DNA of 64,000 nt from Cladochytrium replicatum (lineage: Eukaryota; Chytridiomycota; Chytridiomycetes; Cladochytriales; Cladochytriaceae), in NCBI GenBank assembly GCA_025526935.1, contig JAHLKD010000034.1, positions 367,239-431,238 on the forward strand. The letters run 5' to 3'. Shown in pieces: positions 11,030 through 22,732 of the stretch; the stretch's first letter is position 1, and every line of letters starts with the position of its first letter. A program made the translations under genes and the position numbers. Below the pieces are notes generated by a model. The model saw only the letters and a program-made list of their open reading frames with translations, did no database searches and was not told where the DNA came from.

Positions 11030-11212
11030 CTCCTGGGCAGCAAAAACCCGGCGGGTCAGGGTCGGGTACGGGTTTCAACCACTTCGGGTCCGGGTATTCC
11101 CTTTGTACCCGTCAGTGACCCGGCGGGTCCCCAGACAAACACGACCCGACCCAAAGGGTTTGGTGCGGGTCGCCACTGAAACCCGGACCCGACCCGGACC
11201 CGCCGAACCTTA
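11030..11212 (-). repeat. hAT element 1 right end: TIR and GGGTC-rich block
   Basis: It lies just after the second gene and contains CCCGGCGGGTCAGGGTCGGG and repeated ACCCGACCC/GGGTCCGGGT motifs, ending in the TIR (CGCCGAACCTTA at 11201-11212). Element 2 has the same block at 24860-25040. Confidence 0.88.
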
Positions 11213-12921
11213 CTTGCCACTGCAGTTCGACAGATTCGTTCCCACAACATCCACCGGAAAACCCAATCACAACGATACGATTCGACAATAAACAGAACAG
11301 TGCTGCATTTAAAAACTTATGCCAAACAAGAGGGATTCATATCAAGCCCAGTGTTCCCTACGTACCTCAGATGAACGGAATCGCTGAACGAGGAATTGAC
11401 ATCATCGTCACAATGGGCCGAACCTTCCTTATGGGCTGCAGCGTCACGCAAAATTACTGGCACCTTGCATTCGAACACGCCTGCGACATCAAGAACCACC
11501 TACCTCACTCATCCCTGGACTATGCAATCCCTGCAGAAGTAGAATCTTGTTTACCAACCTCAATTAACCATTTTAGGATTTTTGGCTGCACTGTCTGGGT
11601 TCCTGTACCACCTCCAGCTCGAACAAAAACCTCCTCAGTTCGCTCATTAGCCATGTACATCGGAGCGAATACACCAAAAAATATCAAGGCCCTTGACCCA
11701 TATACAGGCTATGTGTTCACTGCTCGCTTTGCTGATTGTCGAATCTTCTTTCCCAGAACTACATCCCTACCTAAGACCGCAACTACCATCATCTTCACCT
11801 CTGACAGTATTCCCAATTGATAACTGGCCCACTCAGATCCCATTCCCTCACCCGAACCCAGCAAACCGCGAATCTCTCACTCAACGTGCGATCGCTGCTG
11901 CTGAACCACCTACAATCATTCGGGCACCTTCATCACGAAAACAACAACACCCAGTAAGTCAACATCAGATGCACCACCAGAAAGTACACCAATGCAACGA
12001 AATGTTCGACGCGCAGCCGGTGGTCAGCCTAAAACCTTTGACAACAATAACCTGACCAACAACGCCAACAACCTCGCAAATAAAACACTACTCCATCACC
12101 TACTCGCCACGTCAACAACAAACGCAAAAAGACCTATCATATTAATAGGTCAAAAACATCTCATGCGCAACCTGAAAGTGACATTGACAATGGGGACACC
12201 ACTGTGGTAGTGAAAACAGAGACGGAGGGCCTTTGAACATGGATTTTCCAATGAACATTCTCCCAACTCCACAACTCCAACAAGATGCTGCTTACATACC
12301 AGTTTGAGCTCTATGACTTTCACAATTTGAGGCGTAACCCACTCCCACAGTGGCGCCGGCATTATCCACTACCACAGTGGTGGCAGAGGGTCCCTTTCTG
12401 ACAGTTGTTTGCTAGATAGGTCCTTACTCTTTGTGGTGTATGTTTGGAAGTCTGGCATATTGCTCAAGAGCTGGATTCGATGCTTTTTCCTATCTTTATT
12501 AGTCTTTCCAAATTTTTTTTTACATTTTCTAATCCCAATTATCAACTACTCACCAAAATCTCCTCTTCTGAGAACATGGCCGACTCACTCACCAAAACTC
12601 TCGGCTGTATTCAGTTTACCAAACACCGCGATTCCCTTGGTCTCCAATCTCTTGCAGATATTCCTTCTATGACATCCTTGTCTAAAGGGGGAGTCTCTAT
12701 GCGCTAAATATCACGAGTTGGTCAACGATGTCGATTTGAGGGGGAGAGAGCCAATATGCATTTTATTCTATCGTTGGGCTTTAGTTCTTTTGTGGCAAAA
12801 GACAAAAATCGTTCTTCCATTTCTTTTCGCTCTATGATTCTTCATCGCCGATATATTTCCTAGAGCACTATGTTTAGTTTTATTTCTCGATGCTTTTACA
12901 TTTGTTCAGAGTGAGGGGGAG
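11213..12921 (+). pseudogene. Ty1/copia family C relic: integrase, linker and RNase H tail
   Basis: This continues from 4156-4200, interrupted by hAT element 1. Integrase core: TIRFDNKQNS then VPYVPQMNGIAERGIDII (11280-11410) and a C-terminal part to about 11820. A Pro/Thr/Gln-rich linker follows (11820-12230). The reverse transcriptase is missing; after about 12440 the frame resumes in the RNase H tail (NMADSLTKTLGC, then FTKHRDSLGLQSL). A purine-rich GTGAGGGGGAG at 12911-12921 precedes the LTR. Frameshifts are present. A second, more decayed piece of the same family lies at 48870-49260. Confidence 0.8.
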
Positions 12922-13021
12922 TGTCAAACTTGCACTCTACACAACTGTGCCGTCGTGCCATAAATCAATACACATGTGACAACGTTCCTCTCTACACAAG
13001 AGCTAGTAAAGACTCACAAGA
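12922..13021 (+). repeat. Truncated 3' LTR of copia C
   Basis: It starts TGTCAAACTTGCACTC directly after the polypurine tract and is cut after about 100 bp, where copia A copy 2 begins. The same LTR start is found reversed near 48870-48893. Confidence 0.65.
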
Positions 13022-14442
13022 AATCTGTCATTTCTGGCGATACAATCCAACAAATAATGCCCGCGAACACACTACCGTTCATGTTGATGACATACTACAT
13101 TTTTCCACAGATCCAAACGCATACCATCGGTTTCAGACTGATTTGGAAACTTCGCTCACAGTAGGCAGTACTTCAAAGGTGAAATGGATTCTGAAGATGG
13201 AATTATTGCAGACAACGGAAGGATATTTCCTTAGCAATGCATTGTACGTAAAGAAGATTCTCGAAGAAGCGAATTTATGGGGTACCAACATCAAACCGAC
13301 CAAAACACCGATGTCGAAATCATATATCTTTGATGAGACAACACCAGCACTGTCCGATGCCGAGGCAACACAACTTTTGATCAATGTTAATGAAGATATC
13401 GTACGTGGCAACTAAGACACAACCGGATATTTCATACGCAGTCAATATTTTGGCACAACATCAGATTGATCCTCGACAGTCAGAAACAAGAGCTCTCTAT
13501 CGATTGCAACAATATTTGCTCGGTACTTGGGATTACAGTTTACACTATGCACGGACTGGTATCACGTCTCTGATGCTAAGACCCGACAGTCTATACACGT
13601 TTGATTCGGCTCACAACGCACAAGGTTATGCTGATGCAGACTGGGCGGGCGATGCAGATAGATACTCACGAACCGGTTACGTGGTAATGTTTGCTAATGC
13701 GGCATTCAGTTCGCAGTCGATTCGACAACAGACTATTGCAACCTTGTCGTCGGAAGCCAAACTGTATGCACTGAACAAACTATCACATGAGATGAAATGG
13801 ATGAAAAATCTTATGACGGGTATCGGAATTACGTCGTTCAATCCGCTCTGTTTATGGCAAGACAATCAATCCACCGAATCCATTGCAAACAATCTGTTCA
13901 ACAACAAACGGACAAAACACATGGACGTTCGCGAGAGATTTGTGAATCTCCAAGTTGAACAGAAACATCCACCGAGCAACATTTCTAGATGATGATCTAT
14001 TACATTTTGGACACCTTCGGTTATTTATTCATGGTTATATTTATTTCAGCCATTGGTATAGTGAACTGTCATTGCTTTTCTATTATCCACTTGTAGAAGT
14101 GAAGCCCGGATCAGATCAGAGCAAAGGTTTACATATGATTACCGCGTTTGTGGGAATCATGTGCAACAACAATCCTGTGGAGGAGAGCTAGATCTCACGC
14201 ACAGCTTAGCATGATTATGCTTCGCTACGCCTGTGAGAAGAAGAGTCAATCCATATCGCTGCGATCCAGATCTTCCAGAAGGAAAAGCCAAAATGACAGT
14301 ACACTTATTTAAGGAGCCTGTGGAGATACACACAAGGAGCATTCTCTTGTGGCTCGCAATCTTCTTTATTCATCTCTTGCTAACATTAACCCGTGAATCG
14401 ACACACACAAGCTAAGGATCCAGACTACAGCTTTGTTCAACA
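13022..14442 (+). pseudogene. Ty1/copia family A, copy 2 (5'-truncated, internally deleted)
   Basis: The fragment opens inside reverse transcriptase (ICHFWRYNP, VHVDDILHFSTD) and runs through RNase H (GYADADWAGDADRYSRTG, LWQDNQSTESIANN, KRTKHMDVRERFVNL). A frame slip lies near 13375. At about 13970 the coding sequence (QVEQKH) is fused to the middle of the LTR, removing the last pol codons and the first part of the LTR. The remaining LTR runs to TTCAACA at 14442. Sequence is very close to copies 1 and 3. Confidence 0.88.
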
Positions 14443-14507
14443 ACCTCTCGCTTTGATTGACTCTGGTGCTACTGCTTGGGTGACTCCAGGTAGACTGCCA
14501 GCAAACA
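14443..14507 (+). pseudogene. Copia protease fragment
   Basis: This 65-bp piece encodes PLALIDSGATAWVTPG, containing the DSGA active-site motif of copia aspartic proteases. It is wedged between the copy 2 LTR and an inverted copia B fragment. Family assignment is not possible from so little. Confidence 0.5.
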
Positions 14508-15126
14508 GCTGCATTGGGAAACATTACAACATATCCTGTCTTGGAATAGCGAGCAGGATCATTTGCCCAGTCTGCATCAGCATATCCCATAGGGATGTGT
14601 TCATTTCATGCAAACTCATATACACCATCAGAGTGTACGTTGGGAGTGGGTATGTTATTGCGTGTGTAATGCAAACCATAGTCCCATGTTCCCAATAAGT
14701 GCAAACTCGTGGTTCAACCTGATGTTGTGCCAAGATATTGACAGCATAAGATAAATCAGGTCTGGTCTTTGCAGCTAGGTACGAGATTTTCATGAGTTCA
14801 GAGCGAAAAATAGTTGAATCATTTTTGGATAAAATAGGCAAGCTTGTCTCATGTTTGTAGTGAGAAGAGATAGGTGTTTTGGCTGGTTTTAGATTGGATT
14901 CCCATAATTTCAATCTGTGCAATATTTCCTTTGCATATTGAGCATTGGTTATGAAATAACCGTGAGTAGTTTTGATCAATTGCATTTTCAGAATCCATTT
15001 GGCTGTAGAGTGACTTCCGACCTTGAATGAGGAATTCAAAGCCATCCATGAAGTCTTGGTAGACATTTGGGTCTGAAGAGAAATGAAGAATATCATCTAC
15101 ATGAACAGTAGTTTGTTCATTAACGT
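14508..15126 (-). pseudogene. Copia family B fragment: reverse transcriptase end and RNase H start
   Basis: The minus strand encodes TTVHVDDILHFSSDPNVYQ, then AKWILKMQLIKTTHGYF, RPDLSYAVNILAQHQVEP and GYADADWANDPARYSKTGYV. It corresponds to the part of family B that is missing from the plus-strand piece that follows. The two pieces meet head to head near 15126. Confidence 0.8.
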
Positions 15127-17245
15127 AAAATAAATTCTTGAATGCATGTCTGTCTGGAGCCATCCAAGCAACCACGTCTGGTGTAAGGTTTGACACAGTG
15201 AAGGACAAATATGTTTTCCCAGAAGATTCTAACAAAACTAGAGATTACGGGGGTGAAGTTTTAGACGGAGCTTCATCTGCAACATTAAGTCTATACTCCC
15301 AAACAATGGCTGATAATGGAGTAAACAACATTTCAGCTGTGACCATTAACAAATTAGCTAGATTACACCAGCAATTTGGTCACATACATTTGCGGAAAAT
15401 CCTGCAAACTTTACATTCTCTGGGAAAGAAACTGCCCAAAGTCAGGAGTGATGCACTTGATTTTGTTAACTCGTCTATTTTACAGAACTGCATAATTTGC
15501 AATCAGACTAAGGCTGTACAAACTCCAATTTACTCAACGCTAAGTCCAGCACTGAGGAAATTATATCGCCTACATACTGATGCAGTACCAATTGTCAGAA
15601 ATGGCAAAACAATAGGTCACTGGCAGATTATCGTAGATGAATACAGTTCTCACATCACAATCTACTTCTTGCAACGAAAGAGCGAAGCCTCTGAAAAGTC
15701 ACATCGCAGATGTTGAAAATAGATTTCTGCCACTTCACGTCTATGAAGTGAGATCCGATTCTGGAGAACTATTGTCAAACCAATTCTTGACTTGGTGTAG
15801 TGACAAGGTACCACGCATACATGCACATCCTTCACCTGCATCAGTCAAAGAGCTGAATGGTCTTGCTGAACGGAATGTCCGTTCAATGAAAGATGTACAA
15901 GTCTATGCTGAAAACAGCTGGTCTTCCACACACTTTACAGTTCATCAAATTTGCCATCCTTTATGCTGCGACTGTCAAAAAGTGTGTTTACCATTCTAGA
16001 ACTAAGAATGTACCACATGCTGTTTACGTTGACAAGCTGATTGATCCGGCAATCATTCACACCTTTGGTACCCTGGTTAGTCTCTGCATTTCTCCAGAAC
16101 AAAAGGTCTAGCCGCAGAGTATCAGAGAAGTCAGAGGTAGGACTATTTCTGGGTTACAAGGGTGAAGATATAAAAATTATTCATGCTTTGAGTCTTAATA
16201 CCAAACGCATAAGCGAATATTTTCATTTTACTTTTCATGAGGGAGTATTTGTTGGCTTAAACCCAACATTGCAAACTTAAAATGACCTCATTAAACACTA
16301 TCTGATTCCTCAGGGTCAACATTTTGATATTTCAAAGTTACCTGATATGAATAGCGATAATGACAATACTACAGACTCAGATTCTGATGATAGCGAACAC
16401 CTCAACTGATGAGGAGATGGATCCCAACCAACGATTTTATCATCGAATGGATATCTCAAATGCATGTTACTCCTATCGCCCAACATGATTCAAATGTTGA
16501 TGACGAGCATGTTACCACCAACGACTTTAACCATTCGTTAAGCATGAAAGATGACACTTATGCACCACTTTCTGTACAACACGTACAAGAACAAAGTGAA
16601 GATGATTCCCAAAGTGATTTGGAAGATTTACAATGGATTGGTGAAGATGATGACAACGATTATGGATTTGTTGCACACAACGCCAAACGCCGCAAACTTA
16701 AAGGCAAACAACCTATGGTTACTCCAACAAATAGATTTCATCCCCAGCGAAGACATCCTTTGTTGAGACGTAATATCCCCAATGTCAATGCAAATGAGAA
16801 AGCAAAATCGAGTACACCTGACGTTCCTATACCTCAAGGACACTTGAGAAGTATTCCCAAAACAGTCCAGGAAGCTATGTCGCGACCTGATGAATGGCCA
16901 TACTGGCTTGCAGCCATGTGTGAAGAAAATCAACAACTTATCAATTTGGGAACATGGAACAAAAGCATCTTGCCAAATGGGAACAACCTTCTCACTGGTA
17001 AATGGGTATATTCATACAAACTTGATGAAGATGGCAACATCATCTGATTCAAGGCACGATGGGTAGTTAGAGGGTTCTCCCAGATACAGGGAATGGATTT
17101 CGACAAAACCTTTTCGAAAACCACTACAATTCGATTACTAGTTGGTCTTGCTGCAATTGTCAAATTATACATTTATCAATTTGACATTACAGGAGCATAT
17201 CTCAATGCATCACTTGAGGAAGATGTTTATGTTGAAATGCCCAAG
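15127..17245 (+). pseudogene. Copia family B fragment: pre-integrase finger, integrase, linker and RT start
   Basis: In order: a zinc-binding HHCC region (LHQQFGHIHLRKIL, then NCIICNQTKA near 15500); the integrase core (LHTDAVPI, GHWQIIVDEYSSH; VRSDSGELLSN near 15750; KELNGLAERN near 15850); an integrase C-terminus (EVGLFLGYKGEDIKII); an acidic linker; and the RT start (WVYSYKLDEDG) up to AYLNASLEEDVYVEMP near 17240. The frame changes near 15715, 15980, 16280 and 16400. A TGA at 17045-17047 replaces the CGA present in the other family B copy. A short deletion (TYSPVA lost) lies near 17110. Confidence 0.85.
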
Positions 17246-17613
17246 GCACTACATGTCGCTTTCAAATTTGCAGACCCTTAGAGTATGATAAAAATGAGTA
17301 GAGCAGACACTTTCCTTTCCAGATAAACAACATTACAAAGAAACGTAGTGTCTTTTTTTGGGAACAAAGATGGAAAAATTGTACAACCCAACAAAGCAGG
17401 TTGGAGATGAAAATACATTGTAGAAACAATAAAAATTTTGAACAGATTGAAAAATTTCTAAATATAATTCGGTCTGAGGCTCTTCGAAAAAAGACAAGAA
17501 ACTAAACAAAATGGGAGCTTGGGAATCCCAGATGTTGTGCAAAAATTTGATAGTAAAGCAAACAAAAAAAAGGGAAATAAATGAAATCCACACCATATTG
17601 AAAGGACAAACTG
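17246..17613. other. Non-coding stretch 3' of the transcription factor gene
   Basis: AT-rich sequence between the copia B breakpoint and the stop codon of the regulator gene. It presumably holds the 3' UTR and polyadenylation region of that minus-strand gene. Nothing else is recognised. Confidence 0.4.
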
Positions 17614-20600
17614 TCACAAAGGCTCTGCACTTTCATCTGCTTCTGACAAATCATCATCATCTGAAAAAACCACTGGGGCAGTCACAACAGGAGTGACAAC
17701 AATGGCACTCAGGAACTGCTGGCGGCGAGACGAGTTCTCTACTCCTTGACAAGCTGAGGCAGGCAGCATTGTATGGTTTAAAGAAGGGAATGATGTTGGA
17801 GGTGTTGGGTGAGACCATGTAGTGAAGGTTTCCACTGTTGACTGCGGCGATTCTGACAGAGCACTCAATTGTGCTTTTGCTAGGCTCTGACCTGAGTGCA
17901 ACCGTGCAGACAGGATTGACAAAGGTGTGACAGACATGGGCGCTGAAGTAGTTGGTCCAGGTGGGTAGACATAGGCACTCCCACGGTTGACACCTTGGCC
18001 AAGTGCTGGAAGATCGCTCATCTTCCTCCGCAACGCACTCTCTGTGTCAGCAATCACTGATTTCAAATGCTCGAGTCGCCTGTTTCCACTAACATTTTCC
18101 AGTGTCAGCCAGTTCATCATGTCCTGTCGCTTCTGGCGCATTAGATCGCAGTTGAGTTCGGGGCCGGGAATGGATGAATTAGAGGCGATGGGTGGTGGGT
18201 CCACCGGGAAGATGGTGGTTGTGGCAGCAGAGATGGCACGGTCGAGTTGTTCCGCCAGCGCGACAACGGGCATCCATCGCTCGCTGAGGGACGCCATGGC
18301 TCTCTTGAGGATTGCGATGGCACTCTGCGAATGCATTCGGCGGTGCATATCCAGAGTCGGGTCGCACGCAATCTTAACGTGGAGCATGGCAGCTTCAAAC
18401 ATCGGCATCCTGGTAGTGTGAAAGAGGTTGCCAAGGTGAGTTTCTAGCTACAGAAGGAGAAAGCTAAGAAAATCTCCACACTGAAGAGAGTGGTGACACC
18501 TGAAAAGGTGTGAAACGTTTGACAAAGCCTCGAACCTCTGCAAATGGGGAAAGAGAATATTTCATAAACTTACCCCACGAAATAAAACATCTTGTAGCCC
18601 TTCTCGTTGTCACGAAGCAATATGTGTGCGAGTTGAGCGATGCGCGTGGCTGCCGTCTCGCAAATGTTCCATGTCCCCAGGGCCTCCTCGTAGGGCCGGT
18701 GGAGTTGCAGAAGCGTGTGCTGAAACAGGAGGTGAAAGCACACGACGACAACGGTGGTCGGGAACGTGTGAGTGGTGTCGAAGAGGAGCTTGTCCGCGGC
18801 TGACGAAGAGCTCTCGAGTGATTTTACGGAGAGCTTGAGAACTGGAAGCCTGGTGGGGGAGCCGTCGATTGGTGCGGGTGGTGGTTCGATGCGGTCATAG
18901 TCGACGACGTGGATGTATGCAGGGAGCGACGTCCACCATTCATTGAGCTCCTTTGCAAACTTTGCAGATTCCACGACATAGTCTGGATTGAGGCCGTAGT
19001 AAGGTGGGAGAGCGGTTGGCGAAGGGTAGGCGGGTTCGGGAGTCGGAATCGAGGCAGAGCGCGCCAGACTCTGCTTATTCCCTGCGGAACTGTTGCACTG
19101 AGAACGCACTATCGACGACGAGGAAGCGGATGAAGTGGTGCTGCTCGAGTCTGTAGAGTCGTACTCGTCGTCATCGCTGGATTTATCATCCTCCCGACGG
19201 CTCTTCTTTCTGCGATGCGACGTCGGCGAATGGTTTTCGTTGCTGCTGATTGTTTTGATGCCTCCGCTATTGTTGCTCCCGCTCAGTCGGGACGCTTTGC
19301 CTTTGAAGCGGCGTGCGAGAGCGAGAAACTCGCAGGCTTTCTGAAACTTGAGGCACAGGACGGCGTAGATGGAGTACGGGTTACGTTGAGACGTTTCAGG
19401 GGAAAGGTAGATAGGGTCGTAGGGCTGCTGCTGTTCGCGTTCCGTGTTCGCTGACCCGGATTCGGATCGACGCTCGTTATTGGTCATGGTACGAATCACG
19501 TTCGAGGGTAAGCCATCAAAATCGTCATACATGACGAATGTTGAGAAGGATGTGCTGGCGTCAGCGGCGGGAGGTGCTGGTTCTGCCCAGCTGGGCCGGG
19601 AGAGAAGTGGTGGAGGTGGGTAGGGTATGCTTTCAAAGATGGATGCGTCCATCGGCAGCACGGCCAGCAACTCTTCCTCGTCCAAACCAATTGGGTCCAT
19701 CGTGTACGCTGACGCTATGACTTTCATGGATACCAGGGCGGTCCTACAAAACACGGAACATGATCAGCTGATGCTCACCGGCGCTTCTCAAAATACACAT
19801 ACCATATCAGTCGACCCTTTTTCCGCTCGTACCAGCCCGGGTTCCTCGAGAACTCAACCATCCCCGCGGCCTCACGCACTCTCTTTGAAAGCAACGATTT
19901 TTTCGCGGACCCATCTGCCGACGAAGACGGCGCGGAGCTGCCTTCGTCCCTCGGCACCCGTTCAAGCTCGAGGTATTTTGCCATCCTGATGCCCATGAGC
20001 ACGAGCATCCACGCGACAGGAGCGTCCATTGCCCCGTACAGCGCAACGGCGAGTAAGGCGAGGCCGGTCACGGTGTTTGCGGTCGGATGGTCTAGCTGGT
20101 GGGCTAGGAGTGCACGCGCTCGTTGGGCAAAGTAGTGCGCTTGGATGTGGTAGATGGAGCGTTTGTAGTGCGGTGCAACGGACGGGTCGTTTGCGCCGCC
20201 CCCTGGGGTCCAGACAAAGGTCATTTCGGTGGCGAGGCCGGACGAAGTGGCAATGGCGCGGAGCTCAGGGTGGTCAGAGAAGCGAGCTGCGATTGCAAAA
20301 ACGCAGTGGAGGAGGAAGACAGAGTCGGGTTTGGAGTGCAATTTAAGAGTGTGTTTGAGCTCTGAGGGATTGATGGCCATGACATGGAATGGTGCACAGC
20401 CCAAAAAGACGTCCACGAGGTGAGAGGCTAGAGTCGGGGAGATGCCGAGGTCGCAAGATGTTGGGGAGTCGAGGGAGTCGGGGGCAGTGTGGCCCATGTT
20501 CATCCAGCTATAGGTAGAGCTCATGCGCAACCCAAAGACTTTCGGCGGGACCGACTTCATCTCGCGCTGGTCGCCGATGCCGGCGTTGGCGCTGAATCCT

Positions 20601-22732
20601 GCTGTCGGGTTGGGCTCGTCTTCGGAAGTTTCTCGATATGCTGGCGACAAGGAGTCGCGTTTGCGTTTCTTGTTGGAAGAAGTGTGATCGACTCCTGTGG
20701 TGGGGCGATTGCCACCCGTAGAAGCAGAAGCATCTTGTTGCTGCTGTGTGCGCAACTGCTCCTCATAGGCCTCGATCTTTGCCTCCAGCTCCGCAATGTA
20801 CCTTGCGCGCTCACTCAACTTCTTGCGCTTCTTCTTCTTCGACTCATCCTTGTTGCTGCTGTTCTTCCGCGCTGCACTACACTCTAAATTATTCTTTTCC
20901 GCTGCATGAAACGCTTCGTCATTGTTCTCGGCGCACCTAGTCCCATCCAGATTCATGTTGCGAACTCCATCATCGAATGATCCACGACCTCGTCTCGCGA
21001 CCACCACCCCATTCCCCTCATCATCGCCGTACTCATCGTCCGTACTCCCCTTCCTCATCTCCTCAGCAGACCCGGTCGCCGAGCCCGCCCGACGAATTTG
21101 ACCCCCTGACGCCACGAGCTCGCCGACGTCCTTTGAGGGCGAATTCGAAGCCGAGGAAGGTATCAATGTAGTCTGCTTCCGTACTTCGGCGACTCTGGCG
21201 GCCGCTTTCGCCCTCTTCGTGTTGAGCCTGGTTGCCGACCAAGTGCATTCGACACCCTTTTTCCTGCAGCGTGCGCAGGGCTCGCGGGTGCTGTGGTCGC
21301 CTTCCATGCACCGCAGTTTGCGCTGGTGGCACGTGTCGCAGGCGATCGGGGTGCGGCGGTCGCGGCCGACGGCGGCGAGGGTGCGACGGTTGGCGGCGAG
21401 GGCTTCGGCGGTTGTCGAGGCGGTGGTGGAGGCTATTGTCAGTGGGGGGATGGCGATCGGTTTGGAGGGGTGGAGATCGGCATCGGGAGAACGGTCGGGG
21501 ACGATTTCGGCTGGTGGGGGGTAAGGGTGAACGGGGCTGCTGTTTTCGCGTGGGCTAGGGACAGGTCTGATTGCAGATGGTGGAGGAAGGGGAACCCGTG
21601 GGTCGGGTTGCTCGGGGACCCAGCCCGATTCGTCCCGGGGACGGATCCAGGGACCATTTGGACGATTGTAGTCGTGATACTCGGGCGGATAAGGGCTCCC
21701 GTACGGCGAGAGCTTGTGGTGTTGTTGGAACATTCCATGAGAGGGTCCTTCACCTGGCCCATGTTGAATTACTTCCCCAGCTCGATCACGCAAGTGTTGG
21801 TGTGTATCTTCAAAGATCAGTAAGAATGCTGGTTTTAATGAAGCTTTTGATGATATATACCTCGAGGATCTGGAGCCATTCTGGGATACTGTTGAGGGTG
21901 GTAGATCCCATAGCCAGAGTATCCCGGTGGACCGCCACGAAAAGCAGGTGGACGTTGGTAGATCATCTGATTCATTTCTGGACGAAATGGCGGCGGTGCG
22001 CCTGGAGGGGCAGCGAACAGGTCGTCTGGATACGGATTGCCTCCGCCCGCGAAGGGGTAGGTCGGGTACCCAGGAGGAGGATGACCCTGCAGGCGATAGT
22101 GTTGTGGGGGGTATTGCTGGTGATGGTAGAGATGTTCAGCGCTGGATGGGGAGACGAAGTAGGGTCGCTGGGGAAGGTGGTGCTGGACGCGGGGACTGAT
22201 CTGCTGGTGACTCGATGACGATGGGTGGAAGGGGGGAACATCAGGGTAGGCAATCGGGATTCGATCATTGCGATGGGTAGTGGCAGCCGGGTAAGCTTCG
22301 TAATAGGGTTGGGGGGGGCGATCCTCGGACGCAGGCCATTGGGTTTGCGGGGCTGCCGAGTCTGGAGAGAGCCAGTTTCAAAAAAAAAAAAAAAAAGGTT
22401 GTCAGACAAGTACCTCTGTGGTGAGGGTGAAGGTTCGAAGGATAGGCAGCAGGAGCGGACGACGCAGAGGAGGAGGAGGAGCGTTGGTTATGGTGTGAGA
22501 GTGGATGATGGTGGTTCGAGTAACTCTGGGTGATTTGGTCTCTGCGATCTGGGTCGAATCGAAGGGAGTACGAAGATGATCTGTCGGTTACGATTTTGTG
22601 CAGGTGGGGGAGACCCAGTTGGTGGTGGTGGTGGTGGTGGTGGTGGAGGTAGGGATCCTTGTCGGACATTTCTGGCTCGGTGACAGGAGGGGGCAAAGGC
22701 AGACTGGAAGTGGTTGAGTTGGAAGGGTTCAT
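17614..22732 (-). CDS. Zn2Cys6 fungal transcription factor, five exons, about 1,604 aa
   Basis: A nuclear regulator of the Gal4-type binuclear cluster class. Exons by GT-AG sites and phase: 22732-22414, 22361-21861, 21807-19779, 19743-18574, 18409-17614; total 4,815 nt. The protein begins MNPSNSTTSS, with a His-, Pro- and Gln-rich N-terminal third (including a poly-His run from CAC repeats near 22625). The zinc cluster, near residue 430, reads CDTCHQRKLRC then CARCRKKGVECTW, the classical six cysteines. A basic and coiled stretch follows (RYIAELEAKIEAYEEQL). The fungal middle homology region spans exons 3-4 (VFLGCAPFHVMAINPSE, FAIAARFSDHPELRAIA, GALALLAV-like helices, RLIWYVYFEKRR). The last exon starts MPMFEAAMLHVKIACDP and ends acidic (SDDDDLSEADESAEPL), a possible activation tail. 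Intron 1 contains an A/T run of about 18; intron 3 is only 35 nt. Target genes are unknown. An upstream ATG at 22933 is less likely because it would translate a microsatellite. Confidence 0.9.

Larger units (their letters stand above)
4201..11212 (+). mobile_element. hAT element 1, complete two-gene transposon (7,012 bp)
   Basis: Both ends are present. The left end reads TAAGGATCGGCGGGT at 4201; the right end, read inwards from 11212, is TAAGGTTCGGCGGGT. This gives a 15-bp terminal inverted repeat with one mismatch. The 8-bp target duplication CTTGCCAC is exact (4193-4200 and 11213-11220), the size established for hAT transposons. Order inside: GGGTC-rich left end, 97-bp repeat array, transposase, opposite-orientation array, orientation switch, short array, second gene, GGGTC-rich right end. 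Excising the element rejoins copia C integrase coding sequence. Both genes carry lesions (a 1-nt deletion in the transposase, one TGA in the second gene), so this copy is probably not autonomous now. Confidence 0.95.

Noticed and set aside
18510-21823. Many plus-strand open frames over the transcription factor
   Set aside because: They are antisense to well-supported exons and have arginine-rich, low-information translations.
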